The notes below the pieces were generated by a model, which saw only the letters and a list, made by a program, of their open reading frames with translations, was not told where the DNA came from and did no database searches. A program made the position numbers and the translations under genes. Below are positions 22,298 to 23,308 of a stretch of 23,308 nucleotides of DNA, in pieces. Where the stretch lies: the IMG/VR virus record IMGVR_UViG_3300021957_000320, positions 1 to 23,308 of that record; one strand, 5' to 3'. How positions within the stretch are numbered: position 1 is the stretch's first letter; the number at the start of each line of letters is the position of its first letter. Origin of the DNA: a virus.

Positions 22298-22743
22298 CCT
22301 ATGTCAATACTATTTATGTTTATTTCAACTCTTGGTTTTTCTTTGTCGTTATGTCCATGTATTTTAAGGTTTCTCTTTATCATACTGTCATCTAGCATGA
22401 CGTTATGGTCACAAAGAAGGTCGGATAGTATTTTTTCAAAGTTGCCAACATCCCTAAGTTTATTGTCTTTGAAGTGGTAGCAATAGGTTACGTAATACTT
22501 GACGTTATCAAGCTTGCTTCTTTCGTGGATATTAGGAGGCCTTTTATTTGACCGAATAAAGTCCTTCACCAAACCGACATTCTTTTCCACGGCTGGAGAC
22601 GTCAATATCCCCTGGCTTTTAAGGCTATATGAAGCTTCTAGCTCCCAGAATTTAGCCTCTCGCGAAAGTGTCGGTCTATTGCGTGCTATTTTATACAAGG
22701 CATTCACGCTTACTGGGATTGGAAGGTGGAATTTAGTTATCAT
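22294..22743 (-). CDS. RusA-family Holliday junction resolvase, divergent active site
   Basis: 149 aa (E. coli RusA is 120). The N-terminus FHLPIPVSVNALYK is the usual 'P-x-S-x-N-x-x-Y/W' strand of the family. The active-site segment is RDVGNFEKILSDLL (97-110), followed by NVMLDDSMI (114-122) and a closing strand (PRVEINI, 137-143). RusA needs three Asp: two in a D-x-D-N motif and one in a later DD. Here the first Asp (98), the Asn (101), the Lys (104) and the DD pair (118-119) are present, but the second Asp is Gly100. An insert at about 50-85 also makes it longer. It resolves branched DNA, probably before packaging. Start ATG follows the upstream stop by one base, with GGAGGG nine bases ahead. 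Confidence 0.82.
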   Translation of the reverse strand: MITKFHLPIPVSVNALYKIARNRPTLSREAKFWELEASYSLKSQGILTSPAVEKNVGLVKDFIRSNKRPPNIHERSKLDNVKYYVTYCYHFKDNKLRDVGNFEKILSDLLCDHNVMLDDSMIKRNLKIHGHNDKEKPRVEININSIDIG

Positions 22744-22744
22744 C

Positions 22745-23206
22745 CTACTGCCCTCCGCTTATTGACCATTTCTCATACTCTCGAATATACTCCCACTCCT
22801 CATCAAGTAGGTCCTCTTTAGGCTTTTGCCTTAGCCCAACGTAAACCGTTTTATCAAATGGTGGCTTTCCATTTCGCTCAATTATTGAAACAATATCTGC
22901 CGGAGTTGGCATTTCGTTGTAGTTCTTGGCGTAGAAGCGTAAAGCGTTCTGTATTTTTGAATAAGGATAATCAGCCAGAGCCCAAAGGAACATCGTTGTC
23001 AGTTGCTTTAGCTGACTCCTATCCTTTCCGTAGGTCTTTAAAGAGTTGTAAAACATAGCTAGGGAATCCCCTAAAAGCCCCTTAGAGCGCGTATCTTCTT
23101 GTAAAGGTAGCTCCACATCCCTTTTAACCGAACATAGCCTCCTGGATGGCTCTACGGGCCTCTTGCGCTTTTCCAGGCTTGTTAGCTGGGCGGAAAGTTT
23201 CTGCAT
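22745..23206 (-). CDS. Replication protein, possibly helicase-loader-like (153 aa)
   Basis: I set the start at ATG 23206 because AAGGAGA lies five bases upstream; the frame stays open to the window's right end without another SD. The N-terminal 45 residues are basic. The conserved part is helical: LLGDSLAMFYNSLKTYGKD, LTTMFLWALADYPYSKIQNAL, then NEMPTPADIVSIIERNG (about residues 100-117) and EEWEYIREYEK at the end. 'aL-x-d-y-P ... A-x-x-x-y ... P-T-P-A-D-I' proteins are frequent between the O-like initiator and RusA genes in phages, and resemble helicase loaders in layout. The exact role is uncertain. The first 83 bases overlap the upstream gene in another frame. Confidence 0.72.
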   Translation of the reverse strand: MQKLSAQLTSLEKRKRPVEPSRRLCSVKRDVELPLQEDTRSKGLLGDSLAMFYNSLKTYGKDRSQLKQLTTMFLWALADYPYSKIQNALRFYAKNYNEMPTPADIVSIIERNGKPPFDKTVYVGLRQKPKEDLLDEEWEYIREYEKWSISGGQ

Positions 23207-23308
23207 GGTAATCTCCTTTTTTAATTGCGGTGCTCCACTCAAACGAATTTCTAAATGCAGCTGAGTAGTTTTTGTATCTCTTATCGCTGGCAATGCACCA
23301 GCTCTTGA
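23124..23308 (-). CDS. C-terminus of O-like phage replication protein (partial, runs off right edge)
   Basis: An open frame enters from the right edge (first full codon at 23306) and ends with TAA at 23124, giving 60 residues. The sequence KSWCIASDKRYKNYSAAFRN matches the end of phage replication initiators and DnaT-like proteins, 'F-x-x-W/Y-C-x-x-x-x-k-r-y-k-n-f-x-a-A-F-R-N'. It is followed by a Lys/Ala-rich tail (ANKPGKAQEARRAIQEAMF). This frame is read differently from the loader-like gene that starts at 23206. Being cut by the window, the N-terminal DNA-binding part cannot be seen. Confidence 0.7.
   Translation of the reverse strand, partial: KSWCIASDKRYKNYSAAFRNSFEWSTAIKKGDYHAETFRPANKPGKAQEARRAIQEAMFG

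Noticed and set aside
1-23308. tRNA genes, CRISPR arrays, insertion sequences, attachment site
   Set aside because: No cloverleaf-like sequence, no regularly spaced repeats, no transposase and no integrase were seen on either strand.

Overview
The window is part of a tailed-phage genome with a short-tailed (podovirus, T7-like) virion module. Every supported gene is on the minus strand, so the map reads from high to low coordinates. Genes are packed tightly, often with one- or four-base stop/start overlaps (TAATG, ATGA), and most have clear Shine-Dalgarno (SD) sites of AGGAGG type. That points to a bacterial, probably Gram-negative, host. A lambda O-like replication gene end, a helicase-loader-like gene and a RusA-like resolvase hint at a lambda-style early region, so the phage may be temperate. 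No integrase, repressor, lysis gene, tRNA, CRISPR array or insertion sequence was seen. The same region could be a free phage or an integrated prophage.

Right end, 23308 to 22294 (replication and recombination): the C-terminus of an O-like replication protein overlaps by 83 bp, in another frame, a 153-aa loader-like gene. A RusA-family resolvase follows. Just after it is a good sigma70-type promoter whose spacer holds a perfect 12-bp palindrome, a likely operator. 22242 to 19958 is a run of eight or nine small unknown genes, two with membrane segments and two (52 and 58 aa) short enough to be missed easily.

19935 to 15569 (DNA packaging): small terminase, large terminase, a T7 gp13-like (DUF2833-type) protein, a small gp7.3-like protein, and the podovirus portal. 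15572 to 9077 is an accessory structural block placed between portal and scaffold, where T7 has nothing comparable. It holds a coiled-coil protein, a 172-aa protein, two large beta-rich proteins (622 and 788 aa) with nested domain insertions, a 194-aa conserved phage protein, a 61-aa protein with RYF/RHF repeats, and a Bbp19-like protein.

9068 to 3795 follows the T7 order 9-10-11-12: scaffold, major capsid protein, a small beta-rich head protein, tail adaptor (gp11-like) and tail nozzle (gp12-like). Structured non-coding DNA lies before the capsid gene and directly after the capsid block, at the positions of T7's phi10 promoter and T-phi terminator. 3795 to 1 codes for the ejected internal proteins: gp14-like, gp15-like, and the first 530 codons of a large gp16-like protein that runs off the left edge.

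The most interesting observations are a discoidin (F5/8C)-like domain apparently inserted in the tail nozzle, a beta-repeat apparently split by insertion of another copy of itself, a possible -1 frameshift site that would fuse the RYF-repeat protein to the Bbp19-like protein, a RusA with Gly in place of a catalytic Asp, and the promoter/operator before the small-gene operon. No stretch over 300 bp lacks a gene.
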